Shown here: positions 12,238 through 22,704 of the stretch, in pieces | How the letters are laid out: each line of letters starts with the position of its first letter | How positions within the stretch are numbered: position 1 is the first letter of the stretch | Source: Smittium culicis | Taxonomy: Eukaryota; Kickxellomycota; Harpellomycetes; Harpellales; Legeriomycetaceae | Assembly (NCBI GenBank): GCA_001970855.1 | Contig: LSSN01006110.1 | Location: 1 to 27,202 of the forward strand | Direction of reading: 5' to 3' | Length of the DNA: 27,202 nt | The notes under the pieces: model-generated | Database searches by the model: none | The model's input: only the letters and a program-made list of their open reading frames with translations | Told to the model about the DNA's origin: nothing | Position numbers and translations under genes: made by a program

Positions 12238-12429
12238 AGTGTTCCTCGTATTGATAAAAACAGAGTGCTGAAAAATTATCAAATGGAACGTGAGGTATTA
12301 TTTCCTGGCTATTTCGAACCTACAGTAGGCGAAGGTAAGTTAAGTAATATCAATATTGAGGATACCCAATTTAGACTTGAAATTAGCAAGATGTCAATCA
12401 GAACGCTTATTAACGTTTCAAGCTTTTAG
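12238..12429 (+). pseudogene. Unidentified exon-like open frame
   Basis: A 63-codon open frame begins right after an acceptor-like TTTCTAG (12231-12237) and reads SVPRIDKNRVLKNYQMERE then VLFPGYFEPTVGEG before a donor-like GGTAAGTTAAG at about 12332; it continues open to TAG at 12427-12429. Amino-acid content is balanced (Pro, Gly, Glu, Arg), unlike random AT-rich frames. An ATG lies at 12283. No neighbouring exon was found on either side and the family is not recognised. It may be a lone relic exon, or one exon of a gene I cannot assemble. Confidence 0.25.
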
Positions 12430-13570
12430 TGTTTCCATATAAACAGTATTGCGATGCAATAAAGTTCTTAGTTAAAAATTTCGTATATAATTCATGAGAT
12501 TTTATTATTTTCCCATTATTTTTGTTTTTATTAAAATTTTAGATAGCTTTTTATTGATAAAATATTTTATACTACCAAAAAAAGTATAAAAACAGTATTT
12601 ATATAAGATATAAATCGTACATGATTCACTTGATAAAAATAATTTAACTATATTATTTACGAATAAATAAACTGGTGTATATTATGTACTAGATCCATAA
12701 AAAGAGTCGATTTTTCGAAAATAGTCAAAATTATTAATTCTATTTTTGTTCATGAGAAATCTTTTTTTAAAAAACAATATATATATAGTAATTATTCAAA
12801 GAGGATAAAGGTTTATAAATCTAAAAGAATTGCAAGTGATATATAAATATATAAATAGGATTTAGATATTTATATGCTCAGGCTAAGGTTGGGCTTTTGA
12901 GTATAAATGTGCGCAAAAATGATGTCATTGAAATTGTCTTTACTTTAATAAAAAAATCAAAGTTAAGGATATATATTTTATAATTAGCAAAATAAAAAAA
13001 AAGCCAAATCAATTGAATTTCGGTAGTGTAAAGAGTTTTTAATTAGAGTATATATAAGTGTATATTTATTATTATTATAATTTTTTTGTGGATTTATTTA
13101 TTTTAAACATATTTTAGATACGAGTGTTTATTATAATATTTTTGCACTTTGAAAAAGATCAAGAGAAAAAAAAAAAACTACCGCCCAAGTTTTTAGAACA
13201 ACTTTTATTCTTTGAAGCAAGCAAATTCTGGATTTTAATTGATGGGTTCACTAGTAAGCTTAAATTACGACTTTTATATCAAACATGATAAAAAAAAATA
13301 AATGAATGAATGATCAAAAAGCGGCATAAGAGATTATGGAAGGTATGATAAATATTTATTTCTTTCAATGTTTTATTAGTATTTTAGTATAAATCATGCG
13401 AGTAATATAAAAATTATTTATTGTTAAAATGTTAGATAATTTGATAACATACGATTTTTTTTTTGGTTTAAGTGATACAAATGTAGATTAAACAGTTACT
13501 TTTATTTTGCTCAAAGATGACAGTAGAAGAGTAATTTTATGGTATAAATTGGGAATAGTGTAAACTTTAG

Positions 13571-13757
13571 CCCGTTCCCGTCTAACAGCCATTAAAAAAA
13601 ATAAATATATAGATTCGTTTATGGGTTATATGTAGTTTTAATATTTGGCAGTAGTCTGCATTATACAGGTATTTTTGTGAGGCTCGGAATTAAGCTGTTT
13701 TTATTTAATATAGTTGGCTGTATTTTGTAGATCAAAAGCAGACATCCCGGGAAAGGG
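13571..13757 (+). mobile_element. TTAA-type MITE, family 1 copy B (diverged)
   Basis: This 187-base element has ends CCCGTTCCCGTC and, reverse complemented, CCCTTTCCCGGG. The flanks are TTAG (13567-13570) and CTAA (13758-13761), each one change from TTAA. GATTCGTTTA at 13612 lies 41 bases from the left end, the same place as in the other two copies, and GAGGCTCGGAATTAA matches GAAGCCTCGGAATTAA in copy A. It is an older, non-coding copy of the same family. Confidence 0.65.
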
Positions 13758-13899
13758 CTAATACAGCACTTTGTATACTCAGAAAAAAAGTATAATTCCA
13801 AAACGCATTAATGATTGTAATCTATGCAAGGAAGAATGAGCAAATTGGATTCTATGAAAGGAGATTTTGAATTTTACAGATAAAAGAATATTATAGAGT

Positions 13900-14214
13900 T
13901 TTTTTTCCAGGGGTGTAGCGATGGTAAAGCTGGATGCTTACAGAAAAAATTCCCAGATAGGGGGGAGGGATGTAAGAAATGCAAGGTTTAGGGGAAGGAT
14001 TTGGCTATGAGGGAGCATGGAGTTATCTAAGCCAATGGCCTGGCCACAGACGGCCTGAAACATAAACAAAAGTGGCAAAAGAGGGCGTGATCACTGGCCT
14101 ATTGATGAGCCATTTGCGGTCAGCTTGCGGTAAAGCGACTAATTAGGGTATGTAGCAACGTCTCGAGGACGGCTGATTTCAAATGCAATCTAGCCGGAGA
14201 AGTGCCTTTTGGAG
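13900..14214. other. GC-enriched non-coding island upstream of NIPSNAP gene
   Basis: About 300 bases are distinctly richer in G and C than anything else in the intergenic DNA, with G-runs near 13960-14000. A 29-codon plus frame (from 13920) is the longest start-initiated coding signal noticed. No tRNA, 5S or snRNA signature was found. It could be a promoter element cluster or an unrecognised RNA gene. Confidence 0.3.
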
Positions 14215-14336
14215 TCTGGCATATGTGTTGAATGAATTGCGTAGTTTGTAAAATATAGCATTTGTGTTGAATGAATTGCGTAGTTTGTAAAATCTGGCAT
14301 TTGTGTTGAATGAATTGCGTAGTGTGTAAAGTCTGG
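14215..14336. repeat. 39-base minisatellite, about three copies
   Basis: GTGTTGAATGAATTGCGTAG starts at 14225, 14264 and 14303, giving an exact 39-base period over about 3.1 units with few changes. Because 39 is a multiple of three, the minus strand shows a periodic 13-residue peptide frame, which is a by-product of the repeat. It lies about 420 bases upstream of the NIPSNAP start. Confidence 0.85.
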
Positions 14337-14757
14337 TTTATCTGTGATATGGTATGCGCTTCTAATTATGTTCAAATTGTGTGTAGAAAGGATAGTTTTG
14401 AGGCCAATTAAGCGGCTGGAGAGACGCTGCGGTGTATACATTTGCATGAAGCAATTATCGCTAATTACTAATCAGCGCTCATTTCAAGCAATCCCATACG
14501 TATACTCACTGTGCTCTCAGCCTATTGATTGGCTGCGTTTCAGTGAGTTGTATGCGCTTTAAAGCTGTTTCATTTCTTAAAAACAAAATGCAAAAAACAT
14601 ATTAGTTACAAAATGCATATATAATACAAGATAACTCGCCATTCTCTAAGAATTTGGCTTCAACTACTCATCTCTTTAAGATAAAATATTCTTATAACGC
14701 TGCTTCTCTGTTTGAAAATACACACTCTTACTCTGTATATTATAAACTATCTGCAAT

Positions 14758-16055
14758 ATGAACTGCACTTCGCTATTTAAGGGCATGTCCTTGACAAAAA
14801 CCGCCGCTGCTCGCAACTCTTCTCGCATATATGCCGCCTCTTCCCAGATACCATATTCTAAATTTAATGCTGCCTCTAAAGCCCACTACTCCAAAAGCTC
14901 AACTGCCAGCAGTTCTCAAGCTGTTGATGAGCCCTCCCAATCGGCTCAAAATGACACCGAAAACCCCTCACCCAGCTTTATTTCAAGCCTCTTGTATGGA
15001 AAAAAAAACTTTGATGATCTTCAAGACGTCAAGAACAAACTATTTGCTCGTGAAAAATATGAACACGAATACGTCGGTAAGCTCCCCTTTCTATACTGCA
15101 GCTTATATCAATACACATACCTTCTAGAACTTTAATATTTAATATAATTCTCATTTTCTCTCCAAAAACTATATATAGTTCACAGAATTAAGCCCGGGTG
15201 TATGGATAGATACAAACAATTAGTGTTAGTTGATTTTATTTAAATGCGATACGTTACCTATAAAATTTGCTCATTCCAATCTTTTATCCTTATTATCCCA
15301 ATAAAATATCTAAGCTAATTTTTAATAATTACGCTTTTATAGCTCAGAGTTGTACCCAAAGCTTGCCCAAGATTATTACCCAAGAATGAAGCTTACTGGA
15401 AGCTGGACTGCCTTAGTCGGAGATCTAGACACAGCTGTACACATTTGGGAATACACCGGGTATGACGAAATGGAAACTATATGGAAAGAAAAAATAACCA
15501 ATAAAGATATTGCAAAAATTGAAGCTGAAATTGTTACTCTACTTTCAAGCCGAAAGAATCAATTAGTTCAAGAATTCGAATTCTGCCCAACTAGCCCCCC
15601 AATCGCCACTGACGGAATATATGAACTCAGAAGCTACAACATTTACCCCGGAAAATTTTTGGAATGGCAAGGAAAGTGGTTCCAAAGCTTAGGAAACAGA
15701 TCTAATCTGAGCAGCCTTAAAGGTGCTTGGTACTCTAAAGAAGGAACTTTGAACCAAGTTCATCATCTATGGGCATACAAGTAATTCCTCCACATTTCAT
15801 TTCTATCCCAATACCTCTAACTTCTCAACTAAATTGACCATTTTATACCATTTTTACGTTTGTTTTTTTTTTCATACATGAAAGTAACTTACTATATATT
15901 TTCTAACATCTAGATCTTTGCTTGAGCGTAAAAATTCGAGAAAAGGTGCATGGAAGGATGATAACTGGTCAAGATCTGTTACAGCCACTATGCCTTTATT
16001 GCAAAAAATGGACTCTGTAATTTTAAAGCCTTTCGATTTTAGCCCTCTTCGCTAA
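14758..16055 (+). CDS. NIPSNAP-family mitochondrial protein, four exons
   Basis: NIPSNAP proteins are mitochondrial dimeric alpha/beta-barrel proteins whose biochemical activity is poorly defined. Exons are 14758-15076, 15179-15224, 15343-15780 and 15914-16055, with introns of 102, 118 and 133 bases (GTAAGC, GTTAGT and GTAATT donors; all AG acceptors). The joined frame is 314 residues. Residues 1-45 are rich in Ser, Ala, Arg and Lys with almost no acidic residues, as expected of a mitochondrial targeting peptide. Family hallmarks follow: SFISSLLYGKK, the HRIKPGCMDRYKQLV segment made by the 46-base micro-exon, SELYPKL, GSWTALVGDLDTAVHIWEY, then the second repeat IYELRSYNIYPGKFLEW, HHLWAYKSLLERK and a terminal PFDFSPLR. 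Each splice restores the conserved protein sequence, so the model is firm. It is convergent with the JJJ1-like gene. Confidence 0.92.
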
Positions 16056-16687
16056 ACCTTATGAACACCGATGCTCGTTTCTATGTTCGCTAAATGGCTA
16101 TCAAATAATCTATTATTTCTAATATTTCTACTATTTCTATTATTTCTATTATTTCTATTGTTTCTATTATTTAGAATTCTAGCTAGAACTTTAAAAAGAT
16201 ACTCATAACTATATTAAATGAAATTATAGCTGGTTTATCACATATTTAACCTTTCTTTATTTCTCCTTCCTTATCAATGTTTTTAAATTTCATATTTGAA
16301 TAGCGCAATAAGAACTATATTTTCAATGCACGCTTATGGATTTTTTTATAAAAGTATAAAAAAGTAAACGGGATATTACTATCAAAAAAAAAGCTAACTG
16401 AGTCTATAATTCTTGAACAATCAAAGTAGACATCTATCTTTAGTTGTTTTGCTTGTACAAATAATTTATTATTATAAGTTCAAACAATAAATCCATCGCA
16501 AAAATTCTACAAATTAAACTCGTTCTATAAACTCTTATCCACTAAAAATTAAGTTCAGCACTCTCTTCGCCTAAACGTTTATACATATAGTAGAAATATC
16601 GCATGTAATAAAATAATCAAATATAAGAACCTCATATTCTATTTATTAATACAGGCTCAATTTAGTGTATTTATTTTAATTTCTTTT
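16056..16687. other. Convergent 3' intergenic region with TATTTCTAT repeats
   Basis: This separates the 3' ends of the NIPSNAP and JJJ1 genes. At about 16110-16172 it contains roughly seven imperfect copies of a 9-base unit (ATTATTTCT). The rest is AT-rich with no open frame of note; termination and polyadenylation signals of both genes should lie here. Confidence 0.55.
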
Positions 16688-18516
16688 TTAAATATTTTCA
16701 GGTTCGCTGTCGCTATTAAGGGAGAATTTGAGCACTTTTGATTTTTTCGATTTGTTTTTTTTCTTTTTGTTGTTTAGCAAGCTGGTATATTTTTGCTCTT
16801 CTTGGTCTTCAAAGTCTAAACTTTCAAACTTGTTCGATAAGTTAGCGCTGTCCAACCCAAATTCCTTATCGCTAACACCACTGGTTTTGTTTGACTCTAA
16901 AATCGATGCTTTCAGTGCCTCCTCTAGCTCAGAATCTCTATCGCTAAGTAAATCCGCATCATTTTTTTCTAAATGGCCTTTGGTATCAACAGAAGCCAAT
17001 TCCGGTCTAGGGCTTGTATTAGGGGTAATGAATTCCTCATGTGAGCTGAGACTGCCGCTCTTTTTATGCGTGTTCATGTTCCCGATAAAATCATCTTCGT
17101 GTTCCATTTGTGCTTGTAGCTCAATAGCTGCTCGTTTGTGTTTCTTGCTTTTGTAGTGGTTTTCTAGCTGGAGGTTAGATTTAAAATCCTTGTCGCAAAC
17201 TAAGCAGCTGAAAACTGCATTTCCGTTTGAAGACGAGTTTCTGTCTTCAGGCGGGATGATAGGAACTCCCAAGCCCTCAAATTCAGGCAAATGCTCGTCA
17301 ATCAAGTTTGTATAATCAACCTGCATCCAGTCCTGTCTTTTAAATTCAACCTCAGGAGCCGCTTGCTTCTTCTTTTTGCTTTCAGATTTTTTCTTTGTTG
17401 CAAGCTTGGCCGCTTGAGTTTTCGCAACGAGCTCAGTGTAGCTCTTAAATCTTGGATCGCGCTTCTTCACCCAATTAGATAAGTTTTGGACGCTATCAAC
17501 GAACTCGCGCTTTGCTTGCTCAACTAGCTGCTTGTTCTCCTTTTCCATTAAACGCTTAATTTGTCTATTAGGAGCATCAGGAAGTCGATACTTTTCCTTA
17601 TGCAAAAATGTTTTATGTGTTGTGAAAGAGGTGAAAAATGCATAAAAACTTTTTAACGTTGTATAATCTTGCTTCTGACTCCTTTTAGATTTGAATTTGT
17701 TAGAATCTTTTTCGTCTTCTAAAACACTATCTGCTGTTTTTTGGTAGTACGGATCAAACAAAGAACCAGAATCGCCAAAATCTAATTGGTATAGCATTTG
17801 TATCTCTTCATTACTAACCTGGATGGGCGAAACGCTGATCGCCTTGATCTCTTCATCTCTCAGGGTTTTAAATAATTCGCGATATATGGTATAAAATCCA
17901 TGAGCTTCATCGTCAAAACCTTTGAAGACAGAAATGCTAAAATATTTCAAAATAGTTTCGCTTGAAGTTCCCTGGTAGTCGCTGCTATCTCCATAGCCAA
18001 ACGAACCAATGTCATCTCCCCTCAGTATTTGCTCTTTATGACTATCGTACCTATGTAGTCAAATTGTTTAATATTTCCCCCATAAATTAGTATGCATTTA
18101 ATTTCGTTCAGAACAATAGAAATCATTGAATATAAAGAAAATATTTTATAGTTTAGATACCATGATCTTTCCTGTGGATCTGAAAGAGTTTCGTATGCTT
18201 CTTTAATTTCAGAGAATCTTATAGTTGCTTCTTCAGAATTTCCGTGATTTTTGTCTATAATGTTAAACTATATTGTTTTATATATTGAATGAGAGGGCTT
18301 GGTATTATATAAAGATAAAAGAAGTATGGGGCAATAAAAAGTAATGGTGTTGGAAGGAAATGATAATAATAGGTATAAAGTATTATAGAGAAAAATGCCA
18401 ATAATAATAGAGCAAATACCGGGATGCCATTTTAAGGCTAGCTTTCGATAAGCTTTTTTGAGGTCATCATCAGTACAATTCGTTTGTACATTTAGAAGCT
18501 CGTAGTAATCAATCAT
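16688..18516 (-). CDS. JJJ1: JJJ1/DNAJC21-type J-domain zinc-finger protein, three exons
   Basis: Jjj1 is a cytosolic Hsp70 co-chaperone that acts at the 60S subunit, releasing the shuttling factor Arx1 late in ribosome biogenesis. Exons are 18516-18420, 18254-18161 and 18050-16688, with introns of 165 and 110 bases; the product is 517 residues. The J domain spans about 3-68 ([44 protein letters not shown]). The HPD motif that stimulates Hsp70 ATPase is intact, with its Asp codon split by intron 1. The Zuotin-like central region carries [19 protein letters not shown], and a C2H2 finger follows (Cys346, Cys349, His362, His368). The tail is acidic and then Lys-rich. It ends without the second C-terminal C2H2 finger known in human DNAJC21. 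The gene is divergent from SRP19 and convergent with NIPSNAP. Confidence 0.93.
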
Positions 18517-18897
18517 TTAAAATTAATAGTGAGATTTGGAGATAGAAAATGATCAAATAAAGCTGGAGCCTTTTTTAATGTACAGATTTCTAAGTCTATT
18601 TGAAGTATGTTTTCTATCAAATTATCCAAAATTAATTTCTAAAAACCAAAGGCTGAGATTAATGAGTTTTCTATTTTGTATGAACTCTAAATAATTACTG
18701 GCCAATCTAGATTTTTAAATCATTAATCGAATCAAAATCGAGCACGAATAAATTAGCCTTAGAAATGTTTTTTTTTGTCTTTTTGTTTCATTTATCTTTG
18801 CCTTTTTTTTTTTACTTTGACTCTATAATTGCTTGTAGATTCTATTTATTTGTAAATCTTTGCTCTTTAACTTTTTCAAATTTCTAATATAAATAAA
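18517..18897. promoter_or_regulatory. Shared divergent promoter region of JJJ1 and SRP19
   Basis: Only 381 bases separate the two start codons, so both promoters must lie here. The SRP19 side is T-rich with long T runs at 18767-18815, then an A/T leader ending ATAAATAAAATG. Both genes serve ribosome or co-translational functions, so co-regulation is possible but not shown. Confidence 0.5.
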
Positions 18898-19786
18898 ATG
18901 AGTTCCCGGATAGAGGAGGTGAATGATATGGATTTTCCACTACCGGAACCCCCATCACATTCCGGATACGACGATTTCTTTCCAACATATCCAAGCGGTG
19001 TTGAAAAATCTTTTGAGAAGCTTGAAATTAGCAGCAAAAAACTCAAGACAAATATTTCTGGAATAGGTCAATATTCTCATGTCGACGATTCCGAGTCTAA
19101 AAATTGGGTCTGTCTATATCCTATCTATTTCGACTACGATATTCCAAGAGAAAAAGGAAGAAAAGTTCCTAAAGATTCCAGCGTCAAAAAGCCGCATGTT
19201 AGACAAATTTATGAAGCTGCAAAATCATTTGGACTACGAACTGTTTATCAAGTAAGATATACCTCTCATTAAAGTATTGTGATTCTCAATTAATTCCGCT
19301 TCCACTAAAGGAGAATTCTAACTAGCACTTTTTTATTTTGCACTAGCCACAAAAATCACATCCAAGAAGCTTTTTCAATCCAGGCAGGGTTAAAATTGAA
19401 TTAAAAAGCGAGACAGGCGAATTACTCAATAGAGAAATTGCAAATAGTAATCGCTTATTTCTTATAAACATTAAAAATTTTGAATTTAAATATAACTTAT
19501 TCAGCGATTTCAAATAAAGTTTTCTAAAAGTCGATTTAATAATTTTACAGGAAAGATACTAATGAACAAGTTAGGAAAAATTTTACCTTCAATAAATGTC
19601 GAAAGAGAAAAGGAAGCCGTATATGATGATTTTATGAGCATGAAAAAACCAGGGCTTCAAGCTACGATCACCGAATCACACGACATTCCAGTTACAGCTC
19701 CAGCAAAGGCTTCAAGTTCCACTGAAAAGACCAAAAAGTCAAAAAACAAACAGAAAAAAGGAAAAGGCCAAAGAGTTATTGTGTAG
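18898..19786 (+). CDS. SEC65: Signal recognition particle subunit SRP19 (Sec65), three exons
   Basis: SRP19 binds the tips of SRP RNA helices and allows SRP54 to join, so that ribosomes making secreted proteins are targeted to the ER. Exons are 18898-19251, 19347-19446 and 19551-19786; the introns (95 and 104 bases) open with GTAAGA and GTAATC. The product is 229 residues. An acidic, Pro-containing N-terminal extension of about 65 residues precedes the core: NWVCLYPIYFDYD, GRKVP, VKKPHVRQIYEAAKSFGL, then exon 2 HPRSFFNPGRVKIELK and GELLNREIAN, continuing across the second splice as RKILMNKLGKILPSI. The C-terminus is a Lys-rich tail (KSKNKQKKGKGQR) suited to RNA contact. Exon 2 stays open past the proposed donor into a stop at about 19519, so an unspliced form would be truncated. 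Identity is secure. Confidence 0.93.
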
Positions 19787-21277
19787 ACTTAATCTGATAC
19801 TAATCAAATGTACTAAAAACTCGCCTTTCCTAGTTAAAAAAAAACTCACTTTACCCTGTTTCTTTTACGTTTATTTAATAGTTTTTTATACTTGCACAAC
19901 TTCCTTTTAAAACTTTTCTATTTCTATCTTAATATTCTAATATGAAGCTAATATATTAGATACAACCGGTTGGCTTTGCTTTTTTCGTATTGCTTATTTG
20001 AAATAAAAAATAACTTTATATATTCCTATCCTCTTCCTAACTTTCTTTACTTGCTATGTATTATTTATGTTTATCAGTTAGATGAATCCTACTCAAATTA
20101 TTTATTTTATTTTTTTGTTTTTTAATGATATACTTTTGTTTCTAATTTTATTTTTATTAGTGCAAAGTGGTCGTTTGATACATTCACAGTATTGTTTTTG
20201 GATGCTTGAATACATGCAATTGACATAAGTTTATATTATTATATCACATATATTCAATAACCAACTTTTGATACTATAGCTGATATTCCATACTAGAGAT
20301 AACGATTAAATAAGATAAAATATTTACAAATTTAAGCATTAAAAAAGATAGTAAAAACAAAAATATCTATCCACGAGTATCTATAGGCTATAAAACGAGA
20401 GAAATAGTAATGATTCATATTTAAAATCCAACTTTGTTTAAGCATTTCGCTTATACTTATCAAAAATGATCTTGCGCTAAATTTAATCTGCTTGATAGCT
20501 TACTTTTAAAAAAATAAATATATAAGAATTTATAAATATTTTCGTTATTTAGTTTACACGAGATACACTTTAAACAACATAATCAAGGTTTATTTGATTA
20601 AAAAATTAAAAATTAGAAATTTTTAGGATGGTATAGTAGGTATCTAGTTTATTCATTTAAAGTATTACTATAACTTGGGCAATAGGTATTTTTATTAGTT
20701 TGAAAATTTAGGGCTAGGTATCAATTATTGGAATTTATAATCAAGTTATAAATCTTGTACTTAATATCTCCCACTTTTGGGCTCTATATAGCTATGTATT
20801 GTATATACAAATTTTGCAAAACACAAAGCTAAAATATTTGCATAAAAGTCGCATAGTAAAGCATTACTTTGAAGAGATTCAAGAAGGTCTAATGGCTCAA
20901 GAAGGTTGTTAATAGAAGGTTCTACATTAGAAATCGCAAATTAAAGCCAAAAGTAATTAGTAATAATTAGCCTGTAAGTTTAGCGGTGTTAATTATTGAT
21001 AGCTATTGGTTATGCATTGAAGAGAAATTTCAAGTTTATGCCATTTTCATTTCAGTTGCAACTATATAAAAGGAAAATACAAAGGCGATTAGATATACTC
21101 TAATTAATTTTGTATTTAACGAATTTACTATAACATCAAGTAAATAATAAAAAAAAAGCAGACCATACATAGCACAAAGCAAAATCAACTCTACTCAGTA
21201 ACGAATGTTAGTGTACTTGAACCGAATTCCTCAAGCAGATTCTATCGAAATATAAACTAAATATTATCTCTTTACCC
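19787..21277. other. AT-rich intergenic DNA, no gene seen
   Basis: About 1.5 kb between SRP19 and the deaminase gene hold no supported frame, RNA gene or repeat of note. AAGAAGGT occurs twice near 20880-20910. The last few hundred bases should include the deaminase promoter, but no clear TATA element is visible. Confidence 0.5.
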
Positions 21278-21818
21278 ATGACGAATCCAAGAGGTAACTG
21301 TGTTAAGTATTTTATTTATGAGTATTAGGCGAATTAGCTTTTAAATTTTATATTTTGTATCAATAGAGCTAAACTTTATGAGACTGGCCATGTCAGAAGC
21401 CAAAAAATGCACACCGGTAGAAAGTGCTTATAATGTAGGTGCTGTGATTGTTCATTATAGCCCAGAAAGCGATACTACTGAGATATTATCTGTAGGTCAT
21501 TCGCGCGAGTTGCCGGGGAACACCCATGCCGAGCAGTGTGCTTTAGATAAAGTATCGAAATCTGATCTAGCAAAACTAAAAGACTCTAAAATATTCACAA
21601 CGATGGAGCCATGTTCTTTGCGAGTCAGTGGCTTGAAGTCATGCACTGATAGGATCTTGGAGCACGGCTTGAAACACGTTTATTTCGCTGTAAAGGAGCC
21701 CCCACACTTTGTGAATTGCAATGGAATCCAAATACTAAAAGACAATGGAGTAACAGTTGTTCATACCGAAGAGCTGGACCAAGAGTGCAAGCTACTAAAC
21801 TCGCACCTTGAAAAATAA
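21278..21818 (+). CDS. Zinc-dependent deaminase of the riboflavin (Rib2/DRAP) type, two exons
   Basis: Exon 1 is only 16 bases (21278-21293, MTNPR plus one base); a 73-base intron (GTAACT...ATAG) leads to exon 2 at 21367-21818, giving 155 residues. The cytidine-deaminase fold is shown by HAE (His59, catalytic Glu61), followed by EPC at 86-88 and a second cysteine at 98 in EPCSLRVSGLKSC. This long spacing between zinc cysteines, with SRELPGNTHAEQCAL before it, matches fungal deaminases acting on the diaminohydroxyphosphoribosylaminopyrimidine intermediate of riboflavin synthesis. Unlike budding-yeast Rib2, no pseudouridine-synthase domain is attached; it is a stand-alone enzyme. Another nucleoside or base deaminase role cannot be excluded. 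The upstream exon is supported because it restores ELNFMRLAMSEAKKC, a typical helix 1. Confidence 0.8.
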
Positions 21819-21827
21819 TTTGAAAAA

Positions 21828-21864
21828 TTTTCAATACCCTAAATTTTCAATACCCTAAATTTTC
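21828..21864. repeat. 16-base tandem repeat after the deaminase stop
   Basis: TTTTCAATACCCTAAA occurs twice in exact tandem (21828-21843, 21844-21859) and begins a third time. It lies ten bases past the stop codon, inside the presumed 3' untranslated region. Confidence 0.8.
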
Positions 21865-22704
21865 TACACTAGTTTTTTTTACTATTGTATTAAATCACTT
21901 GTAAAAATAGCTTCGAACAACTTTTACTTCATTAATTTTTAAGGACTAGTTTAAGGCGACTTTTTTTTTAACCATATTTCAAATAAGAAATTTAATTCAA
22001 AACATTTTCCCCCTTTGCTACATACTCGATATAATAAAAACAAACTTTTAAGAGTAGAAATCGTAATAGATTAGGGAAGCATTGTCATTATGTAAAGATC
22101 TTGCCTGCAGCTGTACGCAGCTTTGGCTCTCTTATTTATTAGTAAGAGAAATTCAATGTACAGGTTTGGCTCAACATTTAAGAAATAAAAATGGCTAATA
22201 CATAATAAACCTAGAAGGTGTTATACTACATACTACCACCTATGCCTAATACTTTATTTTGATTATTCTTTGGACTTAGTTTTAAAAATTTCCACAGTCT
22301 CAGATAAACACCAAAGAATTTAAGATGTATTACATCTGGCAGCAAAAATAGATCTAATCTAGGCTTTAAGCAGCCTGATTCTAAACAGCCTATTCTTGTC
22401 GCGATTCTAAGATCGTTATATTAACAATGTCACAAGAACTAAAGCATACAATAAAGGTGTAGTGTCATATTTTTCTAAAAATTATCCAGGATTTAAGATA
22501 GTCTTATATATAGCATAAATTCGGTTATATCATAGCTAAAATGAACTAAGAGTGTCGGGATATTTGAATTTATCCATTAATTCTGAAGGTAAAGCTTATA
22601 AAATAAAATATCGATTTCAAAGTGTGAAGTCGTAGATTTAGCTTGTTCCAAAAATTAGAGTTTAGATATGCCTTTCAACTTTTAGAGTTCTTTATTTCTA
22701 CTAA
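21865..22704. other. AT-rich intergenic DNA, no gene seen
   Basis: No open frame or RNA gene is supported. Short curiosities are CTGCAGCTGTACGCAGCT near 22107 and a near-repeat AGCAGCCTGATTCT / AACAGCCTATTCT at about 22370-22397. Confidence 0.45.

Noticed and set aside
14100..14178. Possible C/D-box snoRNA (TTGATGA ... CTGA)
   Set aside because: The flanking bases do not form the required terminal stem and the boxes are common short strings.
14190..14447. 85-codon minus-strand frame with a repeating 13-residue peptide
   Set aside because: It is generated by the 39-base minisatellite, whose period is a multiple of three; outside the repeat there is no coding signal.
16728..17482. Plus-strand frames opposite the JJJ1-like gene
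   Set aside because: They are antisense shadows of the Lys/Asp/Glu-rich coding region, which reads as Phe/Leu/Ser in reverse.
19347..19520. Reading SRP19 exon 2 straight through to the stop at about 19519
   Set aside because: Splicing at GTAATC (19447) restores the conserved IANRKIL segment and the Lys-rich tail, while the read-through residues look like intron.
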